Source of the DNA: Ramlibacter sp.
GTDB taxonomy: Bacteria; Pseudomonadota; Gammaproteobacteria; Burkholderiales; Burkholderiaceae_C
Assembly: GCF_029866045.1 (NCBI RefSeq)
Contig: NZ_JARXAB010000038.1
Coordinates: forward strand, 1-46,818
Length of the DNA: 46,818 nucleotides
Reading direction: 5' to 3'
Position numbers and translations under genes: made by a program. Position 1 is the first letter of the stretch; the number at the start of each line of letters is the position of its first letter. Below the pieces are notes generated by a model that worked only from the letters and a program-made list of their open reading frames with translations, searched no databases and had not been told where the DNA came from. Shown here one piece after another: positions 16,946-25,373 of the stretch.

Positions 16946-19255
16946 TTGAAAGGGCTGCCAAGGCTCCCCACGGGGCGTGACGACAGCAGGCCAGGCCGCT
17001 CCACCGCGGTCTGGGCCGCCCGGGCGCGCCGGCTCGCGCTGCTCCTGCCGGTGCTGCTGGCGCTGGCTCACCTCGGCGGCTGGCTGCCGATGCCGGTGCT
17101 GCAACGGATCGACGATTTCGTCTACGACCTGCGGCTGCGCATCGCCCGCGCGGACTCGCTCGACCCGCGCATTGTCATCGTCGACATCGACGAAAAAAGC
17201 CTGGCCGAGCAGGGGCGCTGGCCCTGGGGTCGCGACCGCCTGGCGCGTCTGGTGGACGAACTCCTCGCACAGCAACAGGTAGCGCTGGTGGGGTTCGACG
17301 TGGTGTTCGCCGAGCCGGACACTAGCTCGGGTCTGGCACGTCTTCAGCAACTGGCCGCGGGCGAGCTGGCCGACCAGCCGGCCTTCCTGCGGCGCTTGCA
17401 GACCCTGGCGCCCGAGTTGGACTTCGACAGCCGCTTTGCCCGCGCCATCGCCAACCGGCCGGTGGTCCTGGGCTACTACTTCAACCTGGACCCGCAGGGC
17501 CAGAGCAGCGGCCAGCTGCCCACGCCTGTGATGGGCGCCGACACCCTGCAAGGCCGGCGCCAGCGCTTCACCGCCTGGCGCGGCTACGGCGCCAGCCTGC
17601 CCTTGCTGGCCCAGGCGGCGCCACAGGCGGGCTTTTTCAACCCACTGATCGACGACGACGGCAAGGTGCGCGCGGTGCCGCTGCTGGCCGAGTACCAGGG
17701 CCAGGTCTATGAGTCGCTGACTCTGTCGATGTTCCGCGAGCTCCAGGGACGCCCGGCCGTCGAGCCGGTGTTCGCTCAGGGACTGACCGTGTCTGGGGGC
17801 AAGGCCCCATTGCAGGCATTGCGGCTACGGCCTGCTTCGGGAGCCCCGTTGGAGCTGCCGGTAGGGGACGGCGCGGTGGCCCTGGTTCCTTACCGCGGTT
17901 TGCCCGGCCCCCAGGGCGGGTCCTTCCGCTACCTGTCTGCCACCGATTTGATCGAGGGTCGCCTAGCCCGCGGCCATCTCCAGGGTCGCATCGTTCTGGT
18001 GGGCTCCTCCGCGCCCGGGCTTCAAGACCTGCGGCCGACCCCGGTGAGCGAGGCCTTCCCCGGCGTGGAGATCCACGCCCACTTGCTCTCCGCAATGCTG
18101 GACGGCCAGTTGCCAGTCCGCCCCGACTACTCGGTCGGCTACGAGGCCGCCCTGGTGCTGCTGATGGGCGGCGGGCTTGCCCTGGCCCTGCCGCTGCTGC
18201 CGGCCCTGCCTGGCCTGCTCGCGGTGACCGGTGCGCTTGTGCTGCCGGTGCTGTCCAACCTGGCGCTTTACCAGTGGGCGGGACTGGCCCTGCCGCTGGC
18301 CGCCACCCTGGCCACTGTGCTGGCTGTCCTGCTGCTGCATCTGGGCGGGCTCTGGGTTTTCGAGAGCCGTAGCCGGCGTGCGTTGGTCGGGCTGTTCGGC
18401 TCCTATGTGCCACCCGAGCTGGTGGAGGAGATGGTGCGCGACCCCGGCCGCTACTCCATGCGGGCGGACAGTCGGGAGCTCACCGTGATGTTTTGCGACA
18501 TGCACGGCTTCACCCGCTTGGCCGAAAGCCTGCCCCCGGAGCAGTTGCAGGCTTTGCTCCAGAGCGTGTTCGATCGGCTCGGCACGGTGGTGCGGGCGCA
18601 TCGGGGCACCATCGACAAGTTCATGGGTGACTGCCTGATGGCCTTCTGGGGCGCCCCGCTGCCGGCGGCCGACCATGCCGCGCTCGCGGTTCGCGCGGCG
18701 CTGGGCATTGCCGAGGAGGTGGGTCGCATCAACGCTGACCATCAGGCGCGTGGACTGCCGGCCGTGGGCTTCGGGATTGGTCTGAGCACCGGCCGGATGT
18801 GTGTGGGCGACATGGGCTCGCGCCTGCGGCGGGCCTACACCGTGATCGGCGACGCGGTGAATCTGGGCGCCCGGCTGCAGTCGCTCACCACGGTTTATGG
18901 GGTCGATATCGTCGCCAGTGACGCCACCCGTCAACAGGCCGGCGGTACCGACTGGCAGGCCTTGGACACGGTGCGCCTGAGTGGTCGGCAAGATGCGGTC
19001 ACCCTGTGGCGCCCGCTGCCACCTGGCGCGGCCGCCGCCAGCACCGCGCTGGCCCAGGAGCTGCGCGGGTGGGAGGCGTTCTTGGTGGCGTGGCGGCGAC
19101 AGGACTGGGCTACGGCCGCGCCCCTGCTGCAGACCCTGGCGCGCCAGGGCAGCTGCCCGCGCCTGTACGCCCTGTACGAGCGCCGTCTGGCGCTACGCCG
19201 GCACCAGCCGCCGGACCCGGCGTGGGATGGCATCGCCGACCTGGGAGTGGGGTAA
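16946..19255 (+). CDS. CHASE2-domain membrane adenylate cyclase (class III)
   Basis: Residues are numbered from an upstream in-frame TTG at 16931. One membrane segment (about 33-50) precedes a periplasmic CHASE2 domain (about 58-395, with IVIVDIDEKSLAEQGRWPWGRD and GRIVLVGSSAPG). Three membrane segments (about 402-475) and a class III cyclase domain (about 510-690) follow. Catalytic residues are visible: metal ligands D523 (MFCDMHGFT) and D567 (KFMGDCLMAFWG), substrate-selecting K563 and T637 (YTVIGDAVN), N644 and R648. The Lys/Thr pair fits class IIIb adenylate cyclases, so ATP-to-cAMP is likelier than GTP-to-cGMP. TTG 16946 is preferred because AGAAGG lies six bases before it; TTG 16931 overlaps the FHA stop. 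It closes the kinase operon. Confidence 0.9.
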   Translation: MKGLPRLPTGRDDSRPGRSTAVWAARARRLALLLPVLLALAHLGGWLPMPVLQRIDDFVYDLRLRIARADSLDPRIVIVDIDEKSLAEQGRWPWGRDRLARLVDELLAQQQVALVGFDVVFAEPDTSSGLARLQQLAAGELADQPAFLRRLQTLAPELDFDSRFARAIANRPVVLGYYFNLDPQGQSSGQLPTPVMGADTLQGRRQRFTAWRGYGASLPLLAQAAPQAGFFNPLIDDDGKVRAVPLLAEYQGQVYESLTLSMFRELQGRPAVEPVFAQGLTVSGGKAPLQALRLRPASGAPLELPVGDGAVALVPYRGLPGPQGGSFRYLSATDLIEGRLARGHLQGRIVLVGSSAPGLQDLRPTPVSEAFPGVEIHAHLLSAMLDGQLPVRPDYSVGYEAALVLLMGGGLALALPLLPALPGLLAVTGALVLPVLSNLALYQWAGLALPLAATLATVLAVLLLHLGGLWVFESRSRRALVGLFGSYVPPELVEEMVRDPGRYSMRADSRELTVMFCDMHGFTRLAESLPPEQLQALLQSVFDRLGTVVRAHRGTIDKFMGDCLMAFWGAPLPAADHAALAVRAALGIAEEVGRINADHQARGLPAVGFGIGLSTGRMCVGDMGSRLRRAYTVIGDAVNLGARLQSLTTVYGVDIVASDATRQQAGGTDWQALDTVRLSGRQDAVTLWRPLPPGAAAASTALAQELRGWEAFLVAWRRQDWATAAPLLQTLARQGSCPRLYALYERRLALRRHQPPDPAWDGIADLGVG

Positions 19256-19464
19256 GGCCAGGCGCCGGCGGTCTTCGCCATGGCCCGCCCCAAACGCCCC
19301 CCAACAAAAATTCTCAGGCTCTTGTCAAAAAGACGACAAAAATAGTCAGTCAGGCAATATCAGAATTGACACTTTTAGCCGATTCCGTCAGATTCGGCAG
19401 TGTCTAACTGCTGACAAGACGGTCTCAACTGTCTACCTGCTTCTTCTTTCAACCTGGAGGTTTT
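19256..19464. other. pilA leader region
   Basis: The 209 bases between the cyclase and the pilin gene hold no coding sequence I can support. They are distinctly AT-rich from about 19310 onward. They contain a good -35 element (19366-19371) and end in a strong TGGAGG ribosome-binding site. I see no T-tailed hairpin closing the upstream operon. Confidence 0.6.
19366..19393 (+). promoter_or_regulatory. Candidate sigma-70 promoter of pilA
   Basis: A perfect TTGACA (19366-19371) is followed after 16 bases by TCAGAT (19388-19393), a weak -10 match. This leaves a leader of about 65 bases before the pilin start. A GG-N10-GC sigma-54 pattern, common at other pilA genes, was looked for and not found here. 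Confidence 0.35.
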
Positions 19465-19950
19465 ATGAAACGCCAAATCCAACGTGGTTTTACCCTGATC
19501 GAGCTGATGATCGTTGTCGCCATCATCGGCATCTTGGCCGCCGTCGCCCTGCCGGCTTATCAGGACTACACCGCCCGGGCCAAGATGAGCGAGGTGGTGC
19601 TGGCCGCCTCCAGCTGCCGCACCACCATCACCGAGGTTTATCAGACCAACACGACTGCCCCAGCTGCTGGCGCTTGGGGTTGCGAGAGCACGGCCCCGAC
19701 CAGCACCTACGTGAGCTCTATCGCCACCGACGCCAATGGCGTCATCACCGTGACCGTTGCAGCCACCGGCATCAATGCCGAGGTCAACAGCAAGAAGATC
19801 CAGATGCGGCCCTACCAGACGGCGGCTGACCTCAAGCTGGCGTCTAACATTGGCTCTGCCGTGTTCCGTTGGGGCTGCGGGCCCGCTGCTACGGATCCGG
19901 TGCCGATCAAGTACCTGCCGGCGACCTGCCGCGAAGCCGCTCCCAACTAA
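19465..19950 (+). CDS. pilA: Type IV pilin major subunit, PilA-like
   Basis: A 161-residue prepilin. The short leader MKRQIQRG ends at G8, where prepilin peptidase would cut before F9 and methylate the new N-terminus. [27 protein letters not shown] is the canonical hydrophobic helix, with E13 as the conserved Glu-5 of the mature protein. Four cysteines (C51, C73, C138, C155) could form two disulphides, with C138-C155 enclosing the usual C-terminal loop. Thr/Ser/Ala-rich stretches (for example 55-68 and 74-85) offer O-glycosylation sites. TGGAGG lies a few bases before the ATG. A glycosyl-transfer gene follows directly, so the pilin is probably its substrate. Confidence 0.93.
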   Translation: MKRQIQRGFTLIELMIVVAIIGILAAVALPAYQDYTARAKMSEVVLAASSCRTTITEVYQTNTTAPAAGAWGCESTAPTSTYVSSIATDANGVITVTVAATGINAEVNSKKIQMRPYQTAADLKLASNIGSAVFRWGCGPAATDPVPIKYLPATCREAAPN

Positions 19951-19960
19951 GGACGCACTC

Positions 19961-19979
19961 GCTGGCCGGAAGGGCCAGC
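19961..19979 (+). terminator. Hairpin between pilA and the oligosaccharyltransferase gene
   Basis: GCTGGCC (19961-19967) and GGCCAGC (19973-19979) form a perfect seven-base stem with a five-base loop, 10 bases after the pilA stop. There is no T-run. It may act as a partial terminator or a 3' stabiliser that keeps pilin mRNA far above the downstream gene. Confidence 0.45.
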
Positions 19980-19995
19980 CTGCGATGATCGGGGG

Positions 19996-21696
19996 GTGAG
20001 CACCGCTTCCCATGCCCAAGGCGCCCGCGCGCCCTCCGACATCCATTTGTCCCGTGAGCAAGGACTGGCCAGCTTCGTGCTGGCCTTTTTGCTTTTCCTG
20101 CCCTGGTTATTCAACCCTTCCTGGGGCCCCAGCCCCATCGTGCTGCAGACGTTGCTCTCCGCGGCGGCGGCGTTGGTCTGGTTTGCCCTGCCGCCTGCAC
20201 AGCGCGGGCACGCCGCCGCGGTGGTTGCCGGGTCGTGGCTGGCAGGTGGCTGCGTGAACGCGGCCATTGCGCTGGCCCAGTACTTTGGCCTGGTGCAGCA
20301 GTCCACCGTGTGGATCAGCGCTTCTGCCTACGGCGAGGCCTACGGCAACCTGCGTCAGCGCAACCAATTGGCCACCCTGCTGGCCCTGGGCCTGGCGTCC
20401 GCCTTCTACTTTGCAGTTCGTGCCCGTACCTGGGGCCGGGCGGGCCTGGTTGTGGCGGTGGTGCTGATGTCAGCGGCCTGTGCACTCACCTCCTCGCGCA
20501 CCGGGCTGCTGCAGTGGCTGCTCCTCGGCGGCCTCCTGCTTGCCGTGCCCTGGCTGGGCGGGCGCAGCGGCTGGCGCTGGTGGGGCCTGCTGGCGCTGGG
20601 AGGCTATCTGTTGTCTCTGCTGGCGCTGCCGGCACTGGCCCAATGGTGGACCGGCGAGTCCCCCACCACCCTGATGGGGCGCATGGCCACCGATCTGGGC
20701 TGCGTCAGCCGCAAGGTGCTGTGGCGCAACGCACTCACCCTGATCGCCGAGCGGCCCTGGGCCGGCTGGGGCCTGGGCGAGATGGACTACGCCCATCACG
20801 TCACCCTCTACCCTGGCGAGCGCTTTTGCCTGATTCTCGACAACGCGCACAACCTCTTTCTGCAGGTCGCCGTCGAGCTGGGTCTGCCCGCCGCGTTGTT
20901 ACTGGGAGCCGTGATCGCCTGGGGCCTCTGGCGCGGCCGGCCGTGGGCCGAGCGCTCGCCTGGCCGCTTGCTGGCGTGGGCCGCGCTGGCGGTGGTGCTG
21001 CTGCACAGTCAGGTCGAGTACCCCTTGTGGTACGGGCCTTTCGAACTGGCGGTTCTCCTGGCGCTTTCGCTGCTCTTGATCGTGCCGGCCGTCACTGGAC
21101 GCGCTCCGGCCAAAGCCGCAGCCTCAGGCAGCGCCAGCGCCGAGGTGTCGGCGGCGCCTGCGCCAACGGGGCGGCTTGGCGGCCTGCGCCTGGGCTTGTC
21201 GGCGCTGGCCCTTGCCGCTCTTGCTTATGTGCTGTGGGACTACCACCGTGTCTCCCAGCTGTTTTTGTCCGAGGACGCGCGCTCGCCGGCCTATCGCGGC
21301 GACACGCTGGCCAAGGTCCGCGGCAGTTGGCTGTTCGCATCGCAGGTGGAGTTCGCAGAATTCACCACCTCGCCACTGACCTTCGCCAATGCGGCTGCCA
21401 TGGCTGACCTGGGCGAGTCGGTGATGCACTATTCGCCCGAGCCGCAGGTGGCGCAGAAGCTGGTGGAGGCGCTAGCGCTGGCCAAACGTCATGAACGTGC
21501 TACGTGGCATATCACCCGCTTCCAGGTGGCATTCCCTGAGGAGTACGCGGCCTGGAAGCGCACGCTGGACAGCGCCCCGGGTCCGGATGTGAGCGCAGGC
21601 TCGGACGCTGCAGTCGCTTCCTCACCGTCGGCAGGGCCCACGCCAGACCGAGCTTCAGGCCGCACCTCGGGCCCCGCTTCGGGCCCCGCTCAGTAA
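19996..21696 (+). CDS. PglL-type O-oligosaccharyltransferase (Wzy_C ligase family)
   Basis: A 566-residue polytopic inner-membrane enzyme with about ten membrane segments between residues 24 and 365. It shows the PglL-type block GEAYGNLRQRNQLATLLALGL (about 113-133), SSRTGLLQW (166-174), and the large periplasmic loop ending in LDNAHNLFLQVAVELG, where H285 is the likely catalytic histidine. A further hydrophobic stretch at about 400 leads into a Wzy_C_2-type C-terminal region. The last 40 residues are Ser/Gly/Pro-rich. PglL enzymes move lipid-linked glycans onto Ser or Thr of periplasmic proteins, and the position after pilA makes the pilin the best candidate. The start is a GTG preceded by GGGG. 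O-antigen ligase (WaaL) is the alternative, less likely reading. Confidence 0.83.
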   Translation: MSTASHAQGARAPSDIHLSREQGLASFVLAFLLFLPWLFNPSWGPSPIVLQTLLSAAAALVWFALPPAQRGHAAAVVAGSWLAGGCVNAAIALAQYFGLVQQSTVWISASAYGEAYGNLRQRNQLATLLALGLASAFYFAVRARTWGRAGLVVAVVLMSAACALTSSRTGLLQWLLLGGLLLAVPWLGGRSGWRWWGLLALGGYLLSLLALPALAQWWTGESPTTLMGRMATDLGCVSRKVLWRNALTLIAERPWAGWGLGEMDYAHHVTLYPGERFCLILDNAHNLFLQVAVELGLPAALLLGAVIAWGLWRGRPWAERSPGRLLAWAALAVVLLHSQVEYPLWYGPFELAVLLALSLLLIVPAVTGRAPAKAAASGSASAEVSAAPAPTGRLGGLRLGLSALALAALAYVLWDYHRVSQLFLSEDARSPAYRGDTLAKVRGSWLFASQVEFAEFTTSPLTFANAAAMADLGESVMHYSPEPQVAQKLVEALALAKRHERATWHITRFQVAFPEEYAAWKRTLDSAPGPDVSAGSDAAVASSPSAGPTPDRASGRTSGPASGPAQ

Positions 21697-21768
21697 ACGA
21701 AGCCGACCGGGGCGCGGGGTGTGACGGGCAGACCTGCGACCGGCCCGGCGGCCCGATCGCTGCGCAGG

Positions 21769-23004
21769 TCAGTTCGCCTCGCTCGACCGCCAGCGATTGA
21801 CGATTGCGAAGAGCACCAGGCCCGAGCCTGACGCCGTGAGCAGGCTGGTCGGGACGCTGGTCCAGGTGGCGAGCTGGCCCCAAAAAGCAGCTCCGCAGGC
21901 CGACGCGCCGAGCGTTGACATCTGGTAGATCGCCATGCCGCGTGCGCGCACCCAGTCCGGCATATGGATTTGCGCCGACACGGTCAGCGTGTTGCCAGTC
22001 GTGAGCCAGGACATGCCAAACAGCATCATGGCAGGCAGCGCCAGCCACAGGTGATGGGTGATTGCCATCGTGGCCATGGCGATCACCTGGAGGAAGACCC
22101 CGCCCAGCAGCAATGCAGGTGCCGGCGTTCGCAGGCGTAGCCAGGGCATGAGCGGCGCCGCGACCAGCGCGCCCGTGCCCATGCCCCCCAGCAGCAGGGC
22201 GAATGTGCCCGCATCAGCTCCATCCATTGCGCGTGCCAGCAACGCCAGCAGGCCGAGCAAGGCGGCCGAATGGAACATGAACACCCAGATCCGCACCATC
22301 ACGCCACTCAGCTGGCGAGAGCCGATCACATGCGCGACGCCAACACGGATCGCGCTTACCAGTGCCCTGAGGCCGCCCGCCACCGGTGTCGGTGCCGGCA
22401 GCTCATCCCCCTTCCAGCGGAAGAGGATGATGGCGATGCAGACCGCCAGGACGCCATTGAGCAGGAAAACAAAGCCTGCCCCGGCGACCGCGATCAAGAG
22501 CCCGGCCAGAAGCGGACCGGCGATGCGCGAGGCGTTCATGGACAGGCCGATCAGCGTGATGGCCGCCGGGAGGTCGGTCCGGCTCACCGTGTGGGGGACG
22601 GCTGCCGCAAAAGCCGGCAGCCGCACGGCCACGCCCACCCCGTGGGCAAAGGTAAGCGCGAGCAGCAGCGGCGGCGAAACGGCATCCGCCAGGACGGCGG
22701 CGCCAAAGGCCAGCCCCACGAGGGCGAGCCAGCAATGGGTCGCCAGCAGGTGGCGTCGCCGATCTACTTGGTCTGCCATTGCGCCACTGACCAGCGCCAG
22801 CATGAAGACCGGCAGGGCCGCCGCCGTCTGCACCAGCGCCACCCACAGGGGCGATCGGGTCAGCGTAGTCATCATCCATGCGGCCGACACGTCGTTCATC
22901 CACAGACAGACATTCGCCACGAAGCCTGTCCCAGACAGCAGGCGAAACGCTGGCTGCCGGAACGGGGCCAGCGAGGAAGGGACGCTCTGCGTCTGGTCCG
23001 TCAC
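21769..23004 (-). CDS. MFS transporter
   Basis: A 411-residue transporter with about 11-12 membrane helices. The N-terminal half has LFRQPAFRLL-type entry residues, the MFS loop motif in SGAMADQVDRRRHLL, and later HMPDWVRARGMAIYQMSTLGASACGA, a combination typical of the MFS_3/EntS-like group. Members of that group are often over 500 residues, so this is a shorter form. It starts with GTG, which overlaps the TGA of the upstream dioxygenase gene (GTGA), so it is the last gene of the minus-strand catabolic operon and is probably translationally coupled. It could import the substrate or export a product. It converges on the oligosaccharyltransferase gene. Confidence 0.82.
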   Translation of the reverse strand: MTDQTQSVPSSLAPFRQPAFRLLSGTGFVANVCLWMNDVSAAWMMTTLTRSPLWVALVQTAAALPVFMLALVSGAMADQVDRRRHLLATHCWLALVGLAFGAAVLADAVSPPLLLALTFAHGVGVAVRLPAFAAAVPHTVSRTDLPAAITLIGLSMNASRIAGPLLAGLLIAVAGAGFVFLLNGVLAVCIAIILFRWKGDELPAPTPVAGGLRALVSAIRVGVAHVIGSRQLSGVMVRIWVFMFHSAALLGLLALLARAMDGADAGTFALLLGGMGTGALVAAPLMPWLRLRTPAPALLLGGVFLQVIAMATMAITHHLWLALPAMMLFGMSWLTTGNTLTVSAQIHMPDWVRARGMAIYQMSTLGASACGAAFWGQLATWTSVPTSLLTASGSGLVLFAIVNRWRSSEAN

Positions 23005-24086
23005 TCCACCATGGCGCCGGGGGCGCCCTGTAGCAGGTCACGGTCGTGGACGGAGGGCAGCTCCATGAAGGGGCGCCGGCTCACGCTCCACAGGCGCATG
23101 TCCTCGTCCGTGTGGAAGATCTGCGCCTTGGGGAGGGCGGGCCAGCTGTCGATTCGCAGCCACATCCGCATCAAGTGGCGGCGTTTGGACAGCTCCTTGT
23201 GGTCCTCGTAGTCGGTGCGTCCGTGCACCAGCATCCGGTTGTTGATGAACTGGATATCGCCTTCGCGGAAGCCCATGTCGAGATAGTGCTCGGGCATGGC
23301 CGCCACCTTGCGCACGTGGAAGAGGGCGTCTGACTCGGCCTGGCTGAACGGCCTCTGCCCGCTCTTTTCGGCCAGACGCGCGTAGCCGGTGGGCAGGTAG
23401 CAGCTGATGTAGCCCTGGCCGTCGTCGGCGAAGAAGGGTACCGGCGCCTCGCTGTAGGTGCGTGTGGCGCGGCGCCCGTCCTCGTCGGTACGCTTGAGGT
23501 AGAGGCCCCGGCGCAGGATCTCGAGCGACTCGGGGTAGTGCTCGAGCATGTAGTTGTGGACGGTGAAGGCGCTGGAGATGCGGCTCTTGCCCCCCGAGAT
23601 GGCGGTGCGCAGGCACATCAGGCCGATGATGTCGCAGGAGTCGGTGTGCATCAGCTGGCCACCACCCTTGCGGTAGCCGCGCGACTTCGGCTCGTAGTCG
23701 CTCACGTCGACCACATGTCCCAAGCGGTCCCCCAGGTAGGACTGGGTCATGGTCTTGCCAATGTAAGCGCCCAGGCCGAAGTAGATGCGGGTCATGTCGT
23801 CGTCGCTGTAGTGGCTGCGTGGCAGGCCGCGCAGCATCAGAAAGCCCGCGCCATCGCGCAAGCGTGTGGGCAGCGACGCCATGAGACGGCCAACCGAGTC
23901 GAGCGGGAAGGTCTCGGTCGTGATGTTCGGAAAGTCGACTTCGCCCAGGGACAGCAGGTGCTTGAGGGCGAGGTCGATCTCGCGCAGCTCGGTGTCGCTC
24001 AGGACATGCAGGCCTTCCTTCATCCAGTCGATGTCGGGCCCCCTCCAGGCGCCGGGGCCGGTGATCGGTTGTCCCAGACGATTCAT
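23001..24086 (-). CDS. TauD/TfdA-type Fe(II)/2-oxoglutarate dioxygenase
   Basis: A 361-residue cytoplasmic dioxygenase. The iron-binding facial triad is visible as H147 and D149 in GGQLMHTDSCD and H288 in NNRMLVHGRTDYED. The downstream RRHLMRMWLRI supplies the Arg that usually holds 2-oxoglutarate. The enzyme should couple 2-oxoglutarate decarboxylation to hydroxylation of an unknown substrate. It is not close to classical taurine dioxygenase in the N-terminal 60 residues. AAGGAG lies six bases before ATG 24086, one of the best ribosome-binding sites in the window; a longer open frame upstream is rejected. It lies between the CoA-transferase and the MFS gene. Confidence 0.87.
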   Translation of the reverse strand: MNRLGQPITGPGAWRGPDIDWMKEGLHVLSDTELREIDLALKHLLSLGEVDFPNITTETFPLDSVGRLMASLPTRLRDGAGFLMLRGLPRSHYSDDDMTRIYFGLGAYIGKTMTQSYLGDRLGHVVDVSDYEPKSRGYRKGGGQLMHTDSCDIIGLMCLRTAISGGKSRISSAFTVHNYMLEHYPESLEILRRGLYLKRTDEDGRRATRTYSEAPVPFFADDGQGYISCYLPTGYARLAEKSGQRPFSQAESDALFHVRKVAAMPEHYLDMGFREGDIQFINNRMLVHGRTDYEDHKELSKRRHLMRMWLRIDSWPALPKAQIFHTDEDMRLWSVSRRPFMELPSVHDRDLLQGAPGAMVE

Positions 24087-24114
24087 GTATATCTCCTTGG
24101 TGTCGAAGAGGGGC

Positions 24115-25368
24115 TCACTGCGGAGCCGGTTCGGTTGCGGCGGGCTCTGCGGGTACCAGCATGGCGCCGCAGGCCTTGAGATGAGCGACGCCGTCTTCGC
24201 CAAGCACCTCGCGAGCGATCTCTTCGCCGTGCTCACCGATGGCCGGCGCAGGACGGCGCAGTTGGCCGGGGGTGGCACTCCAGCGCGGGAGAATGTTGTG
24301 CATTGGCAGTGGGCCGAGGTCTGCGTCGTCGACCTCGATCAGACTTTCGCGTTCGGCAACGAAGGCGTCTTCGAGCACCTGCTGCGCGTTGTAGACGGGA
24401 CCGACAGTGACGCCAGCCGATTCGAAGATCGCCAGGTTTTCTTCCAGCGTGTGGGAGCCAATGAATTCGCCCACCACCCGGTCGACCTCCTCGATATGCG
24501 CCAAGCGTGCGTCGTTGGTCGCATAACGCGGGTCGCTCAGCATGTCACCGTGGCCGATGGTCTCCATGAGCCGGCGTGCGACGCTATTGGACGCCGATGA
24601 CAGCGCCATCCACTTGCCTTCCTGCGTACGGTAGACATTTCGCGGCGCGGTAGTGCTCGACCGGCTACCGGTACGCGCCTTGAGCTTGCCGGTGAATTTG
24701 AAGTTGGCGGCCTGCGGTCCGAGGATGGACAGCATCGGCTCAAAGAGCGCAAGGTCCAGCACCTGGCCCGTGCCCTGGTGCGCCTTCACATGCCACAACG
24801 CCATCATCGTGGCGCTGGCGCCGTAAAGGCCGGTGGTCATATCGCCCAGGAACATCGGCGGCAGCACGGGCTCGCGGTCCTCGAAGCCGTTGATGGCCGC
24901 GAAGCCGCTGTAGCCCTCGACCAGGGTGCCGAACCCCGGCTTGTGGCTGTAGGGGCCGGTCTGGCCCCAGCCGGAGATCCGGGTGATGATCAGCCTCGGG
25001 TTGATCGCCAGCAGCACGTCGGGGCCCAGGCCCATGACCTCCAGGGTGCCGGGTCGGAAGCTCTCGATCAGCGCATCGGCCGAGGCCACCAACTGCTTGA
25101 TCAGGTCGATACTGGCCTGATGCCTCAGGTTGAGGGCGATACTGCGCTTATTGCGGCTGTAGGTCTTCCACCAGATGTCCAGGCCATCGGTCTTGAAGTT
25201 TCGCAGCGAATCGCCCTCGGGCGGCTCGATCTTGATGACATCCGCGCCGAAATCTCCGAGCTGCAGCGTGAGCATATTGCCCGCCACCAGTCGACTCATG
25301 TCGATGATTCGCAGGCCGTGCAGGGGCCCGCGGGCATCGGTATCAAATGTCTTGCGATGCAGTCCCAT
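24115..25368 (-). CDS. Class III (CaiB/BaiF family) CoA-transferase
   Basis: A 417-residue enzyme that moves CoA between carboxylic acids through a covalent aspartyl intermediate. The family blocks are LHGLRIIDMSRLVAGNMLTLQLGDFGADVIKIEPPEGD (about 16-53), SRNKRSIALNLR, LIESFRPGTLEVMGLG, and FLGDMTTGLYGASATMMAL with catalytic D176. A late PVYNAQQVLEDAFV block also fits. ATG 25368 lies five bases after the TctC stop and matches the family start. The CitE-like lyase encoded in the same operon acts on CoA thioesters, so the enzyme probably activates an intermediate for it. CoA donor and acceptor are unknown; succinyl-CoA is a common donor in the family. Confidence 0.9.
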   Translation of the reverse strand: MGLHRKTFDTDARGPLHGLRIIDMSRLVAGNMLTLQLGDFGADVIKIEPPEGDSLRNFKTDGLDIWWKTYSRNKRSIALNLRHQASIDLIKQLVASADALIESFRPGTLEVMGLGPDVLLAINPRLIITRISGWGQTGPYSHKPGFGTLVEGYSGFAAINGFEDREPVLPPMFLGDMTTGLYGASATMMALWHVKAHQGTGQVLDLALFEPMLSILGPQAANFKFTGKLKARTGSRSSTTAPRNVYRTQEGKWMALSSASNSVARRLMETIGHGDMLSDPRYATNDARLAHIEEVDRVVGEFIGSHTLEENLAIFESAGVTVGPVYNAQQVLEDAFVAERESLIEVDDADLGPLPMHNILPRWSATPGQLRRPAPAIGEHGEEIAREVLGEDGVAHLKACGAMLVPAEPAATEPAPQ

Positions 25369-25373
25369 GCCGC

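Noticed and set aside
19322..19339. TTGTC/GACAA stem after the cyclase gene as a terminator
   Set aside because: Only five AT-containing pairs with an eight-base loop and no T-run on the plus strand.
19256..19464. Sigma-54 promoter for pilA
   Set aside because: I looked for the GG-N10-GC spacing in the leader. The nearest match (CGGCAGTGTCTAACTGC) has 12 bases between GG and GC, so I do not call it.
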